Made by a program: the position numbers and the translations under genes. Shown piece by piece: positions 1-9,078 of a stretch of DNA of 64,000 bases. Position 1 is the stretch's first letter; each line of letters opens with the position of its first letter. The notes beneath the pieces were generated by a model, which worked only from the letters and a program-made list of their open reading frames with translations, had not been told where the DNA came from and did not search any database. The stretch is from Flavobacterium potami (GTDB lineage: Bacteria; Bacteroidota; Bacteroidia; Flavobacteriales; Flavobacteriaceae). Where the stretch lies: assembly GCF_020026915.1 (NCBI RefSeq), contig NZ_JAINUY010000001.1:310001-374000 (forward strand), given 5' to 3'.

Positions 1-851
1 GGTTTTTAAGTAAAGCCGTTCCTATAAAAGACAAGACAGGAGCCATAACCAAATGGTTCGGAACCTGCACTGATATTCATGAACAGAAATCGATTACCGA
101 AAAATTAGAAATTCTTGTAGCCGATCGTACCAAAGAATTGCAGCGATCTAATGATGATTTGCAGCAATTTGCCCATGTTGCCTCACACGATTTAAAAGAG
201 CCTGTTAGAAAAATTAAAACATTTCTAAGTCGATTAGAAGATCATCTGGACGGAAAACTGGACGAGTCTTCGACAAGATATATAGAAAGAATTCATGTTG
301 CAGCTGATCGTATGTTTAATATGATTGATGGAGTTTTGGCCTATTCTAAAATTAATGCCGATCTGCAGAAAACCACTTTGGTCGATTTAAATGAAATTAT
401 AAAAAATATCGAAAACGATCTGGAAATTGCATTGCAGAAATCAGACGGAAATATTCTGTATCAAAATCTCCCAAAATTGCAAGGAGCTTCAGTTTTGCTG
501 TATCAATTATTTTATAATCTTATTAATAATTCCATTAAATTTGCTAAAGAAGGAACACCTCCGGTAATTACTATTTCGTCAGAAATAACAAATGGTTTAA
601 ATAAAGACTTTGCAGTGATTACTTTAGAAGATAACGGAATTGGTTTTGCATCTAATCAGACGAATCAAATTTTTGAGACCTTTACACGTTTAAATCCTAA
701 AGATCGTTACGAAGGAACAGGTTTAGGGTTATCGCTTTGCAAGAAAATAGCAGAACGACACGGAGGAAGTATTACAGCTTCTGGTACTCCGGATCAGGGA
801 GCAATATTTAAAATAAAATTGCCATTAGAACAAATTGAGAATGATATTTAA
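1..851 (+). CDS. PAS-domain sensor histidine kinase, C-terminal part (5' end outside window)
   Basis: The reading frame is open from the left edge, so the gene starts upstream; 282 residues are visible. The first ~30 residues end in GTCTDIHEQK, the usual C-terminal border of a PAS/PAC sensor domain. A HisKA dimerisation helix follows with the phospho-acceptor His in the motif VASHDLKEP, then a HATPase_c domain with N box (YNLINNSIKFA), G1 (DNGIGF), F box (FETFTRL) and G2 (GTGLGLSL). It should autophosphorylate and pass phosphate to a receiver. No membrane segment is visible in this part. The stop codon lies one base before the ATG of the receiver gene, so the two are almost certainly co-transcribed and cognate. 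The signal sensed cannot be inferred. Confidence 0.9.
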   Translation, partial: FLSKAVPIKDKTGAITKWFGTCTDIHEQKSITEKLEILVADRTKELQRSNDDLQQFAHVASHDLKEPVRKIKTFLSRLEDHLDGKLDESSTRYIERIHVAADRMFNMIDGVLAYSKINADLQKTTLVDLNEIIKNIENDLEIALQKSDGNILYQNLPKLQGASVLLYQLFYNLINNSIKFAKEGTPPVITISSEITNGLNKDFAVITLEDNGIGFASNQTNQIFETFTRLNPKDRYEGTGLGLSLCKKIAERHGGSITASGTPDQGAIFKIKLPLEQIENDI

Positions 852-852
852 T

Positions 853-1326
853 ATGGAGAAAAAGATAATTTTACTGGCCGATGATGACATGGACGACACA
901 GAGATGTTTTGTGAAGCCCTGGCAGATATAGATGAAAGTGTTATTTGTCACACTGCAGAAAATGGTAGTGAGGCTTTAAAAATTCTTGCAAGTCTCGATC
1001 AAAGCCCTGGAGTTATTTTTTTAGACTTAAATATGCCGATTATGAATGGTTGGGAGTGCCTAAAAGAATTAAAGTCAGACCAGCGTTATAAAGACATTCC
1101 CGTGATTATGATCTCAACTTCTTCCCATAGAAATGATATGGATACTGCCGCAAATCTTGGAGCTGTATGTTATTTTGTAAAACCTAACAATTTTAAGGAT
1201 TTAAAGCACGTCCTAAAAATTATTACTTCAAATTTAAACGGAAACTTAAAAGAGGCAATCAAAGAAATACAAGCAGGAAATTTGCAACATGTCTTTGTTT
1301 GCGATGAAAATAATTTAAAATCATAG
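853..1326 (+). CDS. single-domain response regulator (receiver)
   Basis: 157 residues consisting of one receiver domain of the Rcp1-like class, without a DNA-binding output domain. It shows the acidic pocket (LLADDDMDD near the N-terminus), the phospho-accepting Asp in VIFLDLNMP, the switch Thr/Ser in ISTSS and the conserved Lys in YFVKP. I chose the ATG at 853: earlier in-frame starts at 835 (TTG) and 841 (ATG) lie inside the upstream kinase gene and add a poorly fitting leader, whereas MEKKIILLADDD is the typical beginning. The one-base gap to the kinase stop indicates translational coupling. Output is probably through protein contact or a phosphorelay. Confidence 0.9.
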   Translation: MEKKIILLADDDMDDTEMFCEALADIDESVICHTAENGSEALKILASLDQSPGVIFLDLNMPIMNGWECLKELKSDQRYKDIPVIMISTSSHRNDMDTAANLGAVCYFVKPNNFKDLKHVLKIITSNLNGNLKEAIKEIQAGNLQHVFVCDENNLKS

Positions 1327-1451
1327 ATAATTAAAAAGTTTCTTTTTCCGATTTTCAAATTCGTTACTTTTTAAGATTGTTAAAACCTTGTCGATTTATT
1401 AAGAAACTCACATTTGTATTTTGCTTATTTTTGCAAGTATAAATTTGACAA

Positions 1452-2672
1452 ATGAAACGTTCAGGTACAGCAGATCTTCCCTTACATTACGGACATGTTC
1501 CGATGTGGCTTGCTGAACGAATGTCAAAACTGGGATTTGCAATTGTAGAAACGATTGCTTTAGAATTTTCAACTTCCGAAGTTATTAGTAAATTAAGTAA
1601 TCCGTTTTGGTTTCAGAGTTTTGGAGCCGTTATGGGAATGGATTGGCATTCATCTGGAATTACAACTTCTGTACTTGGAGCGTTGAAAAGATCGGTTAAT
1701 CCGCATTCAAAAGAATTGGGAATATACATTTGCGGAGGAAAAGGGAAACATTCGATGTTAACACCTCAAGAACTCTTTTTCGTTGGCGAAAAAACAGGTC
1801 TTGACGGAAATAATCTTGCCAATTGTAGCAGACTTACAGCCAAAGTTGATAATACCGCCATACAAGACGGATTTCAATTGTATCAGCATAATTTTATTGT
1901 AGACGATAAAGGGCAATGGGCTGTTATTCAGCAAGGAATGAATCCGAATTCGCAAACTGCTCGAAGATATCATTGGCATTCTCAGGATTTAAAATCTTTT
2001 ATAAATGAACCTCATACATTTATTTATGGCGAAAATCAAGGCAATATTTTGAATCTTACTGCCGATGCTGCCACAAAATCAAGAGAAGGAATTTTAGAAC
2101 TGGTCAAAGAATCTCCAACTAAAATTATAAAAGAAATGCAGCATCTTTCTATGCCGGCGCATCATGATGTTAGAATAGAAGATGTTAATATGAAAAGGTT
2201 AGGAGCCATGCTTTGGACAACTCATGATAATAAACCAGAAGATTTTGAAGAATTGTTGCTTCTAAAAGGAATGGGTCCAAGAGCTTTGCAATCGCTGGCT
2301 TTAGTTAGTGAAATTATCTACGGAACTCCAACCCGATTTGAAGATCCTGCTCGTTTCTCTTTTGCACATGGAGGAAAAGACGGACATCCGTTTCCTGTTC
2401 CTGTCAAAATTTATGATGAAACAATAGATACGTTGCAAAAAGCTATTAATCGTGCAAAAATTGGGAACAGCGATAAATTGAGTGCGATTCAGAAACTATC
2501 AGAAATTTCAAGAAAGGCAGAAGAAAGCTTTACACCAAATGATAATTTCGACGCTTTAGTTCAAAGAGAAAGAGACAATTCGCATTTATATGGCGGAAGA
2601 ACTGTTTTTGGAGATGCAAAACCTAAAAAGAACAAACCTAATAATCCGAGCAATCAACTTGAATTGTTCTAA
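1452..2672 (+). CDS. DUF763 domain-containing protein
   Basis: 406 residues beginning MKRSGTADLPLHYGHVP, which is the characteristic start of DUF763, a family found in bacteria and archaea and sometimes noted near DNA-repair genes. Its biochemical function is unknown to me. The protein is soluble, with no signal peptide. The central part is rich in His/Trp (WHSQDLK; HDVRIEDVN) and contains a stretch around LLLKGMGPRALQSLALV that resembles a helix-hairpin-helix element, which would fit nucleic-acid binding (inference). The C-terminal ~20 residues are Lys/Pro/Asn-rich. The MFS gene begins 28 bases downstream on the same strand, so the two may form an operon. Confidence 0.75.
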   Translation: MKRSGTADLPLHYGHVPMWLAERMSKLGFAIVETIALEFSTSEVISKLSNPFWFQSFGAVMGMDWHSSGITTSVLGALKRSVNPHSKELGIYICGGKGKHSMLTPQELFFVGEKTGLDGNNLANCSRLTAKVDNTAIQDGFQLYQHNFIVDDKGQWAVIQQGMNPNSQTARRYHWHSQDLKSFINEPHTFIYGENQGNILNLTADAATKSREGILELVKESPTKIIKEMQHLSMPAHHDVRIEDVNMKRLGAMLWTTHDNKPEDFEELLLLKGMGPRALQSLALVSEIIYGTPTRFEDPARFSFAHGGKDGHPFPVPVKIYDETIDTLQKAINRAKIGNSDKLSAIQKLSEISRKAEESFTPNDNFDALVQRERDNSHLYGGRTVFGDAKPKKNKPNNPSNQLELF

Positions 2673-2700
2673 AAATTCAATTACTATTTAAAATCAGATA

Positions 2701-3885
2701 ATGTCAGAAAAAGAAAAATCAATCTATACCTTACAATTCATTTTACTTTGTTTAAGTTCTTTGTTGTTTTCTTCCAGTTTTAATATGATGATACCAGAAC
2801 TTCCAAATTATTTGAGCAGTCTTGGAGGTGCAGAATACAAAGGTTTAATTATTTCGTTATTTACTTTAACAGCGGCTATCTCGCGACCTTTTAGCGGAAA
2901 ACTTACAGACAAATGGGGACGCGTTCCTGTTATGGCCATCGGATCTTCTGTTTGTGTCATTTGTGGTTTTCTGTATCCGATTTTAAGTTCTGTTTCTGGT
3001 TTTTTATTGCTTCGTTTGGTACACGGTTTTTCTACAGGATTTAAACCTACATCGACTTCTGCTTATGTAGCCGATATTATTCCGCAAAAAAGATGGGGAG
3101 AAGCTTTAGGAATGCACGGACTTTGTTTTGGTATCGGTGGAGCGCTCGGACCGGCTTTAGGAAGTATGATTGTTAATGCTTTCGGAATGAATGTGATGTT
3201 TTACAGCTCTTCTTTTCTTGCATTCTTGTCCATTATTATTGTATTTAATATGAAGGAAACGCTTGCTGCGAAAGAAAAACTAAACAAATCGATGTTTATT
3301 ATTGGGAAAAAAGACATTGTTGATCGAAATGTGTTTCCTGCGGGAATTATCACTTTTCTTTCGTATACCGCTTTTGGAATTATTTTGACTTTAATTCCAG
3401 ATTGGAGTCAACATTTGGGAGCAACCAATAAAGGGATATTTTTTACTGCCTTTACGGTGGCTTCGGTTGTAATTCGTTTTTTTGCCGGAAAAGTTTCAGA
3501 CAGACATGGCCGACCAAAAGTCATTCTGGCAGGATTAATCATAACTTCTTCTGCACTTTTTGTAATAAGTGAAGGAAGAGATCTACAGATGTTATTGATT
3601 GGAGCAGGATTTTACGGAATTGGAACAGGAATTTTATCTCCGGCAATAAGCGCCTGGACAATTGATTTAAGTAATCCGGATCACAGAGGAAAAGCAGTTG
3701 CGACAATGTATATTTCAATGGAACTTGGAATAGGCTGCGGTGCTCTTTTTGGAGGAACGTATTATAATGATCAAATTATGCGAATCCCACAAATCATAAA
3801 GTTCGATATCCTTATTCTGACTTTAGGAATTGTATATCTTTTTTATTGGAGAAGAAACAAAAGAAAGAAAGTTAATTTGATTTAA
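2701..3885 (+). CDS. MFS transporter
   Basis: 394 residues with about twelve hydrophobic segments. Motif A of the major facilitator superfamily is present in the first cytoplasmic loop (GKLTDKWGRVPV) and repeated in the second half (GKVSDRHGRPKV), which marks the two six-helix bundles. The loop HGFSTGFKPTSTSAYVADI and the long glycine-rich helix after it (GIGGALGPALGS) resemble drug/metabolite antiporters of the family. It should act in the inner membrane as a proton-coupled secondary transporter; the substrate cannot be told. It follows the DUF763 gene by 28 bases and is closed by a strong terminator shared with the opposing tmRNA gene. Confidence 0.85.
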   Translation: MSEKEKSIYTLQFILLCLSSLLFSSSFNMMIPELPNYLSSLGGAEYKGLIISLFTLTAAISRPFSGKLTDKWGRVPVMAIGSSVCVICGFLYPILSSVSGFLLLRLVHGFSTGFKPTSTSAYVADIIPQKRWGEALGMHGLCFGIGGALGPALGSMIVNAFGMNVMFYSSSFLAFLSIIIVFNMKETLAAKEKLNKSMFIIGKKDIVDRNVFPAGIITFLSYTAFGIILTLIPDWSQHLGATNKGIFFTAFTVASVVIRFFAGKVSDRHGRPKVILAGLIITSSALFVISEGRDLQMLLIGAGFYGIGTGILSPAISAWTIDLSNPDHRGKAVATMYISMELGIGCGALFGGTYYNDQIMRIPQIIKFDILILTLGIVYLFYWRRNKRKKVNLI

Positions 3886-3886
3886 T

Positions 3887-3924
3887 AAAAAAAGCCTGTA
3901 AACAAAGAGTTTACAGGCTTTTTT
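3887..3924. terminator. bidirectional Rho-independent terminator
   Basis: A 12-bp perfect stem, AAGCCTGTAAAC / GTTTACAGGCTT, with a 5-nt loop, is flanked by A-runs on the left and T-runs on the right. It can end the MFS transcript on the + strand and the tmRNA transcript on the - strand. Confidence 0.85.
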
Positions 3925-3925
3925 G

Positions 3926-4320
3926 TGGAGTCGCCGAGAATCGAACTCGGGTCCAAACAAGCAACTAAAGAGCTTTCTACACGCTTATTTCCTGATTAGA
4001 TTTTCGATGTTAAGCTAGGCCAGAAACAGCCACCGAACACTTATCTTCTTAATTTTCGAAACCTACCCGAAGCTCATAGATATCTAGGTTTATTTTTACG
4101 GTTCCCCTGAACGGAACGCCACAAACCAAGGCTTTCCAGGAGAATCCAGCTTCCCTACCTTGTAGAGACGTGGCGCAATCGTACTATGATTCGGATTATG
4201 CAGCTAAAGCGTAATTATTTTCGCCGTGTAAAAGTTTGAGATCTTATATTTACGAGCAAGGTCTCAATGCTCGACGTGCTTACTGTTCAATTCGACTTGC
4301 TGTCAAAACCAGTCGACCCC
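3926..4320 (-). ncRNA. ssrA: tmRNA (transfer-messenger RNA)
   Basis: Read on the minus strand, the 5' end GGGGUCGACUGGUUUUGAC is the classic tmRNA start. The 3' end carries a T-arm (GTTCGATTC loop region) followed by CGACUCC, which pairs with GGGGUCG as the tRNA-like acceptor stem (one G-U); the CCA end is not encoded. The tag reading frame lies at 4196-4225 (minus): GENNYALAA then a stop, giving the Bacteroidota-type (A)GENNYALAA degradation tag. It rescues stalled ribosomes with SmpB. Length is about 395 nt, normal for one-piece tmRNA with four pseudoknots. The gene is convergent with the MFS gene. Confidence 0.97.
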
Positions 4321-4531
4321 AAAAATGAGTCTGCAAATGTAGAATATTTGAAATTACTTTTTATTAAAATTTTCAGAAAAATTTCTAGTAGTCGAAAGTC
4401 GCAAGTCCAAAGTCTTAAAGTCCAATACTTTTGTGTTTTTACTATTTAGTTTAACCTAAAACCGCAAAGTAAATATCGGCAAAGTTTTAAAACTTTATGA
4501 CTTTCAACTTTATGACTTTACGACTGTTGCC
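4321..4531. other. intergenic stretch between tmRNA and serine hydrolase
   Basis: About 210 bases with no convincing gene; an open frame at 4267-4449 is an accidental overlap with the tmRNA. The right part is repetitive (variants of ACTTTATGACTTT), a low-complexity pattern frequent between genes here. The tmRNA promoter must lie just above 4320, but I see no clear TAnnTTTG box. Confidence 0.5.
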
Positions 4532-5734
4532 TTACTCTTCGTCTTTAAAATTAAAAGGGTAATCGCCAAATATTGGTGCCAATTTGCGGACTGCGTAAGT
4601 ATTTCTTGTCATCTTGTTAGAAAGAGCAATAATCGTAACGCCTTCTTTCATCAAAGTAATATAAGATGAGGTATTTCCGTGCCACCATCCATTATGAAAA
4701 TAGAAGTTTTGTCCCGTTTCCCAATTGATCATTCTGATTCCAAGACCGTAGTTTTTCGTTCCTTTTCTTTCATTACTGTAACCTGTGTAAACTTGTTTCA
4801 GTAATTCAGGTTTTAAGAAATCTGGTGATTGTCGTGCGCGATCAAATTTTAAAAGGTCTCGTGCTGTAGAAAAAACATTTTTGTCTCCGTAAACATTGTC
4901 TAGATAATCAAAGCCGATTTCTACACCATTTCCTTTATAAGATGGAACAATTTTTTTTCTGTCTTTATCATCATCAAATACATAAGTGTTTTTCATTCCC
5001 AAAGGTTTGAAAATCATTTCAGACATTGCTTCTTTATAGCTTAAGCCAGTGATTTTTTCTATAATAAGCGCCAACATCGCATAATTGGTATTGCAATAAC
5101 TAAAACGTGTTCCGGTTTTAGATTCCAAACCAATATCTTTAGTTGCCAAAATATCTAGAATATCTTTATTGGTTAATTGATTATGCCTGTCCCAAATAGA
5201 TTTGTCTCTATCAGTAAAATAAGCATAATTACGCATCCCTGTGCGATGAGTTAACAACATTCTAATCGTACAATCTTCGTAAGGAAAAGTCTTTAAAATG
5301 GTGTTTACCTTTTGGTCTAAATCAATTTTTCCTGCGTTGACCAATTTTAAAATTGCTGTCGCCGTTAAAACTTTACTCACAGAAGCGATTTGCACCGGAG
5401 TTTCAGCCGTTATTTTCGTGCCTTCGTTTTTATTCGCAAATCCGTTATATCTTTCAAAAAGAATCTGGCCGTTTTTTGCTACCAGAAAGCTTCCGTTCAT
5501 GTTGTTATTTGGCCAGTTTTTGTTGTAAAAATGATTTATTCTGCCAACTACAGCATTTTTATAAGCCTGAGAAACTTGTTTTTCTGTTCCTAAAGGCTTC
5601 ATTTTAGGTAGTGTATCTTCGACTGTCTGAGTAGTATCGGTATCTATTTTTTTGTTTTGACCACATGAGCTTAAAACTAATACTGAGAAAAGTATTTGTG
5701 GTATCTTTGTTTTTTTAAGGAAAATCATTTGCAT
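4532..5734 (-). CDS. serine hydrolase lipoprotein, class C beta-lactamase / D-Ala-D-Ala carboxypeptidase family
   Basis: 400 residues of the beta-lactamase/penicillin-binding-protein transpeptidase-like fold (Pfam Beta-lactamase). The three active-site motifs are visible: SVSK at residues 118-121 (nucleophile Ser and general base Lys), YCN at 213-215 (a variant of the usual Y-x-N) and HNG at 347-349 (H-x-G in place of KTG). An N-terminal signal peptide ends in the lipobox LSSC (Cys24), so the mature protein is a membrane-anchored lipoprotein in the envelope. Members of this family hydrolyse D-amino-acid peptides or esters; the real substrate is unknown and resistance to beta-lactams should not be assumed. 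It appears monocistronic. Confidence 0.85.
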   Translation of the reverse strand: MQMIFLKKTKIPQILFSVLVLSSCGQNKKIDTDTTQTVEDTLPKMKPLGTEKQVSQAYKNAVVGRINHFYNKNWPNNNMNGSFLVAKNGQILFERYNGFANKNEGTKITAETPVQIASVSKVLTATAILKLVNAGKIDLDQKVNTILKTFPYEDCTIRMLLTHRTGMRNYAYFTDRDKSIWDRHNQLTNKDILDILATKDIGLESKTGTRFSYCNTNYAMLALIIEKITGLSYKEAMSEMIFKPLGMKNTYVFDDDKDRKKIVPSYKGNGVEIGFDYLDNVYGDKNVFSTARDLLKFDRARQSPDFLKPELLKQVYTGYSNERKGTKNYGLGIRMINWETGQNFYFHNGWWHGNTSSYITLMKEGVTIIALSNKMTRNTYAVRKLAPIFGDYPFNFKDEE

Positions 5735-5905
5735 CGTTCTTTAAAAACAAATATATCGAATTCAAAATTGTTGTTTTCTCAATTTTAAGGCTTGTAGATG
5801 GTGTTTTTAACATAATTTTAAGATAGGCTTAATATAGTTCTTTGTTTTTCAGCTTCTAACGGTTTTGAAACAATCTAAATAGAATTTTGGAAACAAAAAT
5901 TTAAC

Positions 5906-5922
5906 TATATTTGTTATATTTG
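5906..5922 (+). promoter_or_regulatory. two overlapping Bacteroidota -7 boxes before the dehydrogenase gene
   Basis: TATATTTG occurs at 5906-5913 and again at 5915-5922, each matching TAnnTTTG. A TTTTG at 5885-5889 may be the -33 element for the first. The downstream start codon is at 5975, giving a leader of about 45-55 nt. Confidence 0.5.
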
Positions 5923-5974
5923 AAACAAATACAATGTAAAAAGTTATATTATTGAATATTTAAAATCAGTTGAA

Positions 5975-7177
5975 ATGAAATTTGGAATTATAAAAGAAAG
6001 GAAAAATCCACCAGATAGACGAGTTGTATTTTCTCCAGATGAATTAGCAAAATTAAAGCAGGTTTATCATGACGCTTCGGTTGAAGTGGAAAGTTCAGAT
6101 ATCAGAATTTTTACTGATGCAGAATATAAAAATATGGGAATTACTGTAACCGAAGATGTCTCAAATTGCGATGTTTTATTTGGTGTAAAGGAAGTTCCTG
6201 TTGAAAATTTGATTCCAAACAAAGCCTATTTTTTCTTTTCTCATACCATTAAAAAACAACCTCATAATAGAAAATTGCTTCAGGCGATTTTAGAAAAAAA
6301 TATCGATTTGTACGATCATGAAACTATTGTTGATGAATTGGATCGCCGATTAATTGGTTTTGGAAAATATGCTGGAATGGTTGGTGTTTACAACGGGATT
6401 AGAGCTTTCGGAATAAAATTCGAGTTATTCAAACTACCAAAAGCAGAAACGCTTTCAGGAAAGGAAGATTTAATCAAACATTTAAAGCGTATTACAATGC
6501 CCGCTTTAAAATTTGTTGTAACAGGAACAGGAAAGGTGGGGAGCGGAGCCAAAGAAATTTTGGATGCTATTAAAATTAAAGAAATTACAATTGACAACTA
6601 TCTAACTAAAAAGTATGCTCAGGCAGTCTATGTTCAGTTAGATGTTTTAGAATACAATAAAAGAAAAGACGGTCAGGTTTTAGATTTTAAAGATTTTATT
6701 CATCATCCAGAAGAATACGAGTCTGATTTTGAAAGATTCACGAAAGTGTCTGATATTTATTTTGCTGGACATTTTTATGCAAGTAATGCGCCAATGATTC
6801 TAACAAGAGAAATGTTAAATGCAAGTGACTGCCAACTTAAAGTTGTGGCAGATATTTCCTGCGACGTAAATGGACCAATTGCTTGTACAGTTCGTTCTTC
6901 GACAATTGCGGAACCTTTGTATGGTTATTTTCCTTTAGAAGATAGAGAAGTAGATTTCTTTCATCCAGCCGCAGTTGCGGTTATGGCAGTAGATAATTTG
7001 CCTTGCGAAATTCCAAAAGATGCCAGTGAAGGCTTCGGAGAACAATTTATGGAACACGTAATTCCAGCTTTCTTCAACGGAGATAAAGACGGAATCTTAA
7101 AACGCGCTAAAATCACAGAAAACGGAAAATTAACGGAGAGATTTAGTTATCTTCAGGACTATGTAGACGGGAAGTAA
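5975..7177 (+). CDS. NAD(P)-dependent dehydrogenase of the alanine dehydrogenase / lysine-ketoglutarate reductase family
   Basis: 400 residues. The N-terminal half (MKFGIIKERKNPPDRRV...; FFSHTIKKQPHNRKLL) matches the AlaDh_PNT N-terminal domain and resembles the lysine-ketoglutarate reductase half of eukaryotic AASS, where FSHTIKAQ is diagnostic. A Rossmann nucleotide-binding motif VVTGTGKVGSG sits near residue 180. The C-terminal part contains VVADISCDVNGPIACTVRSS, again typical of the saccharopine dehydrogenase (lysine-forming) branch. The likely reaction is reductive condensation of an amino acid with a 2-oxo acid or the reverse; alanine dehydrogenase is the alternative. No separate saccharopine reductase gene is adjacent. 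Cytoplasmic, monocistronic. Confidence 0.75.
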   Translation: MKFGIIKERKNPPDRRVVFSPDELAKLKQVYHDASVEVESSDIRIFTDAEYKNMGITVTEDVSNCDVLFGVKEVPVENLIPNKAYFFFSHTIKKQPHNRKLLQAILEKNIDLYDHETIVDELDRRLIGFGKYAGMVGVYNGIRAFGIKFELFKLPKAETLSGKEDLIKHLKRITMPALKFVVTGTGKVGSGAKEILDAIKIKEITIDNYLTKKYAQAVYVQLDVLEYNKRKDGQVLDFKDFIHHPEEYESDFERFTKVSDIYFAGHFYASNAPMILTREMLNASDCQLKVVADISCDVNGPIACTVRSSTIAEPLYGYFPLEDREVDFFHPAAVAVMAVDNLPCEIPKDASEGFGEQFMEHVIPAFFNGDKDGILKRAKITENGKLTERFSYLQDYVDGK

Positions 7178-7184
7178 ATTTTTG

Positions 7185-7333
7185 TTTCAGGTTTCAAGTT
7201 TCAGGTTTCAGGTTTCAGGTTTCAGGTTTTAAAAAAAGGAGAAAATTTTTAATTTTCTCCTTTTTTTATTTAAGTTTTTTGTTTTTATCCGTTCCGTGTT
7301 TCCAACATGAAACATGAAACTTGAAACTTGAAA
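7185..7333. repeat. inverted heptamer repeats flanking a terminator
   Basis: Six tandem 7-bp units of TTTCAGG/TTTCAAG run from 7185 to 7226. On the other side, 7306-7333 holds four units (CATGAAA x2, CTTGAAA x2), which read TTTCAAG/TTTCATG on the opposite strand. The arms enclose the terminator at 7231-7267 between two convergent genes. A related pair of CTTGAAAC units occurs at about 62930-62952. Confidence 0.7.
7231..7267. terminator. bidirectional terminator between convergent genes
   Basis: A 17-bp perfect stem (seven A, GGAGAAAATT; AATTTTCTCC, seven T) with a 3-nt loop serves the dehydrogenase gene on + and fumC on -. Confidence 0.85.
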
Positions 7334-7346
7334 CAAAAAAACTAAT

Positions 7347-8732
7347 TTACACCATATCCTCAGGTTTCACCCAAGCATCAAAATCTTCGGCTGTTACGTA
7401 ACCTAAACGAACAGCTTCTTCTTTTAATGTAGTTCCGTTTTTGTGAGCGGTTTGAGCGATTTCTGCAGCTTTATAATATCCGATTTTTGTATTTAAAGCC
7501 GTTACTAGCATTAAGGAGTTGTCGACCAATTCTTTTATACGTTTGTAATTTGGTTCAATTCCTTGCGCGCAATGCTCATCAAATGAAACACAAGCGTCAC
7601 CTAATAAATGAGCCGATTGTAAAAAGTTGGCTGCCATTACCGGTTTGAAAACATTCAACTCGTAATGTCCTTGCATGCCACCAACAGCGATTGCCATATC
7701 GTTTCCAATTACTTGCGCGCAAACCATTGTTAAAGCTTCACATTGTGTTGGATTCACTTTTCCTGGCATAATAGAAGATCCAGGTTCGTTTTCAGGAATA
7801 TGAATTTCACCAATTCCAGAACGTGGTCCAGAAGCCAGCATTCTAACATCGTTTGCAATTTTGTTTAATGAAACGGCCAATTGTTTTAAAGCTCCGTGTG
7901 TTTCCACAATGGCATCGTGTGCAGCTAAAGCTTCAAATTTGTTTTCGGCAGTTATAAAGGGATGATTGGTGAATTTTGCGATATATTCAGCAACTTTTAC
8001 GTCGTAGCCTTTCGGAGTGTTTAATCCTGTTCCAACTGCAGTTCCTCCTAAGGCAATTTCAGATAAATGCGCTAAAGTATTTTTTAAGGCTTTTAATCCG
8101 AATGCTAATTGAGAAGCGTAACCAGAGATTTCTTGTCCTAAAGTTAGGGGAGTGGCGTCCATTAAGTGCGTACGACCGATTTTAACTACGTCTTTAAATT
8201 CAGTTGCTTTTTTTACTAATGTTGCGTGTAGTTTTTCAACTCCAGGGATTGTGGTTTCTACAACCATTTTGTAAGCTGCGATATGCATTCCGGTTGGGAA
8301 TGTGTCGTTTGAAGATTGTGATTTGTTTACATCATCGTTGGCTTTGATGAATTGTTCGCCTTCGCCGATTTCGAAACCTTTAAGAACTTGAGCGCGATTT
8401 GCAATTACTTCGTTAACGTTCATGTTACTTTGTGTTCCTGAACCTGTCTGCCAGATTACAAGAGGAAATTGATCGTCTAGTTTTCCTTCTAGAATTTCAT
8501 CACAAACTGCTGCAATAGCATCTCTTTTTTCGATCGGTAAAACACCTAAGTCATAATTGGCATAAGCTGCGGCTTTTTTTAGATAAGCAAAACCTTCTAC
8601 AATTTCTTTTGGCATAGAACCTGATGGTCCGATTTTAAAATTATTTCTGGAACGTTCTGTTTGTGCACCCCAATATTTATCGGCTGGGACTTGTACTTCT
8701 CCCATGGTGTCTTTTTCTATTCTGTATTTCAT
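7347..8732 (-). CDS. fumC: class II fumarate hydratase
   Basis: 461 residues, the usual length of iron-independent fumarase. It catalyses reversible hydration of fumarate to L-malate in the TCA cycle, as a cytoplasmic homotetramer. The family signature [16 protein letters not shown] is present in the C-terminal half, together with [14 protein letters not shown] and [13 protein letters not shown], which build the active site from three subunits, and [16 protein letters not shown]. The N-terminal start [16 protein letters not shown] is the standard one for the family. It is transcribed alone, convergent with the upstream dehydrogenase; a Flavo-1-like RNA lies just beyond its start on the opposite strand. 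Confidence 0.95.
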   Translation of the reverse strand: MKYRIEKDTMGEVQVPADKYWGAQTERSRNNFKIGPSGSMPKEIVEGFAYLKKAAAYANYDLGVLPIEKRDAIAAVCDEILEGKLDDQFPLVIWQTGSGTQSNMNVNEVIANRAQVLKGFEIGEGEQFIKANDDVNKSQSSNDTFPTGMHIAAYKMVVETTIPGVEKLHATLVKKATEFKDVVKIGRTHLMDATPLTLGQEISGYASQLAFGLKALKNTLAHLSEIALGGTAVGTGLNTPKGYDVKVAEYIAKFTNHPFITAENKFEALAAHDAIVETHGALKQLAVSLNKIANDVRMLASGPRSGIGEIHIPENEPGSSIMPGKVNPTQCEALTMVCAQVIGNDMAIAVGGMQGHYELNVFKPVMAANFLQSAHLLGDACVSFDEHCAQGIEPNYKRIKELVDNSLMLVTALNTKIGYYKAAEIAQTAHKNGTTLKEEAVRLGYVTAEDFDAWVKPEDMV

Positions 8733-8795
8733 TATGTTGTATGTAAAATGTTATTCGTAAAATGTAATTAAGAACTTCTTTTGAAAATGAGTCTC

Positions 8796-8899
8796 TTAGC
8801 CCTGATGGGAGCGGCATCTCCCGATTTAGAAAAACAAGGCTTTTTAGCCGTAGTTTTTGTTTATCGGGAATACAGCGGACAGCAGGAAATAGCTCCTGA
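8796..8899 (+). ncRNA. Flavo-1-like structured RNA motif
   Basis: The stretch begins TAGCCCTGATGGGAGCGGC and ends GCGGACAGCAGGAAATAGCTC, a pattern I associate with the Flavo-1 RNA motif of Bacteroidota (identification from memory, not searched). Visible pairing: CCCGAT (8819-8824) with ATCGGG before 8878; an inner hairpin AAAAC..GGC / GCC..GTTTT; and a 3' hairpin CAGGA-AATAGC-TCCTG. There is no open reading frame over it. Function of the motif is unknown. It sits 60 nt from the fumC start on the other strand. Confidence 0.5.
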
Positions 8900-9020
8900 A
8901 AATTATTTCAATTTGTCTGAGCTCTTTATTTAAAAGGAATTCAAGTCCTAAAAAAGCTTATTTAAAATGAGTATAAATATACGTATAAATGTTATTTAAC
9001 GAAAATTGATTTAGATTTTA

Positions 9021-9051
9021 TTGCTGAAAAAAAATATATAGCCTACATTTG
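9021..9051 (+). promoter_or_regulatory. promoter of the 57-residue membrane protein
   Basis: TTG at 9021-9023, a 20-nt spacer, and TACATTTG at 9044-9051 fit the Bacteroidota -33/-7 consensus. The start codon is at 9079, leaving a leader of roughly 20 nt. Confidence 0.6.
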
Positions 9052-9078
9052 TCGTAACATTCAAAAATTCCGGAAAAC

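Noticed and set aside
4267..4449. 60-residue ORF at the tmRNA 5' end
   Set aside because: It overlaps the tmRNA on the opposite strand, and its codons are explained by the RNA sequence.
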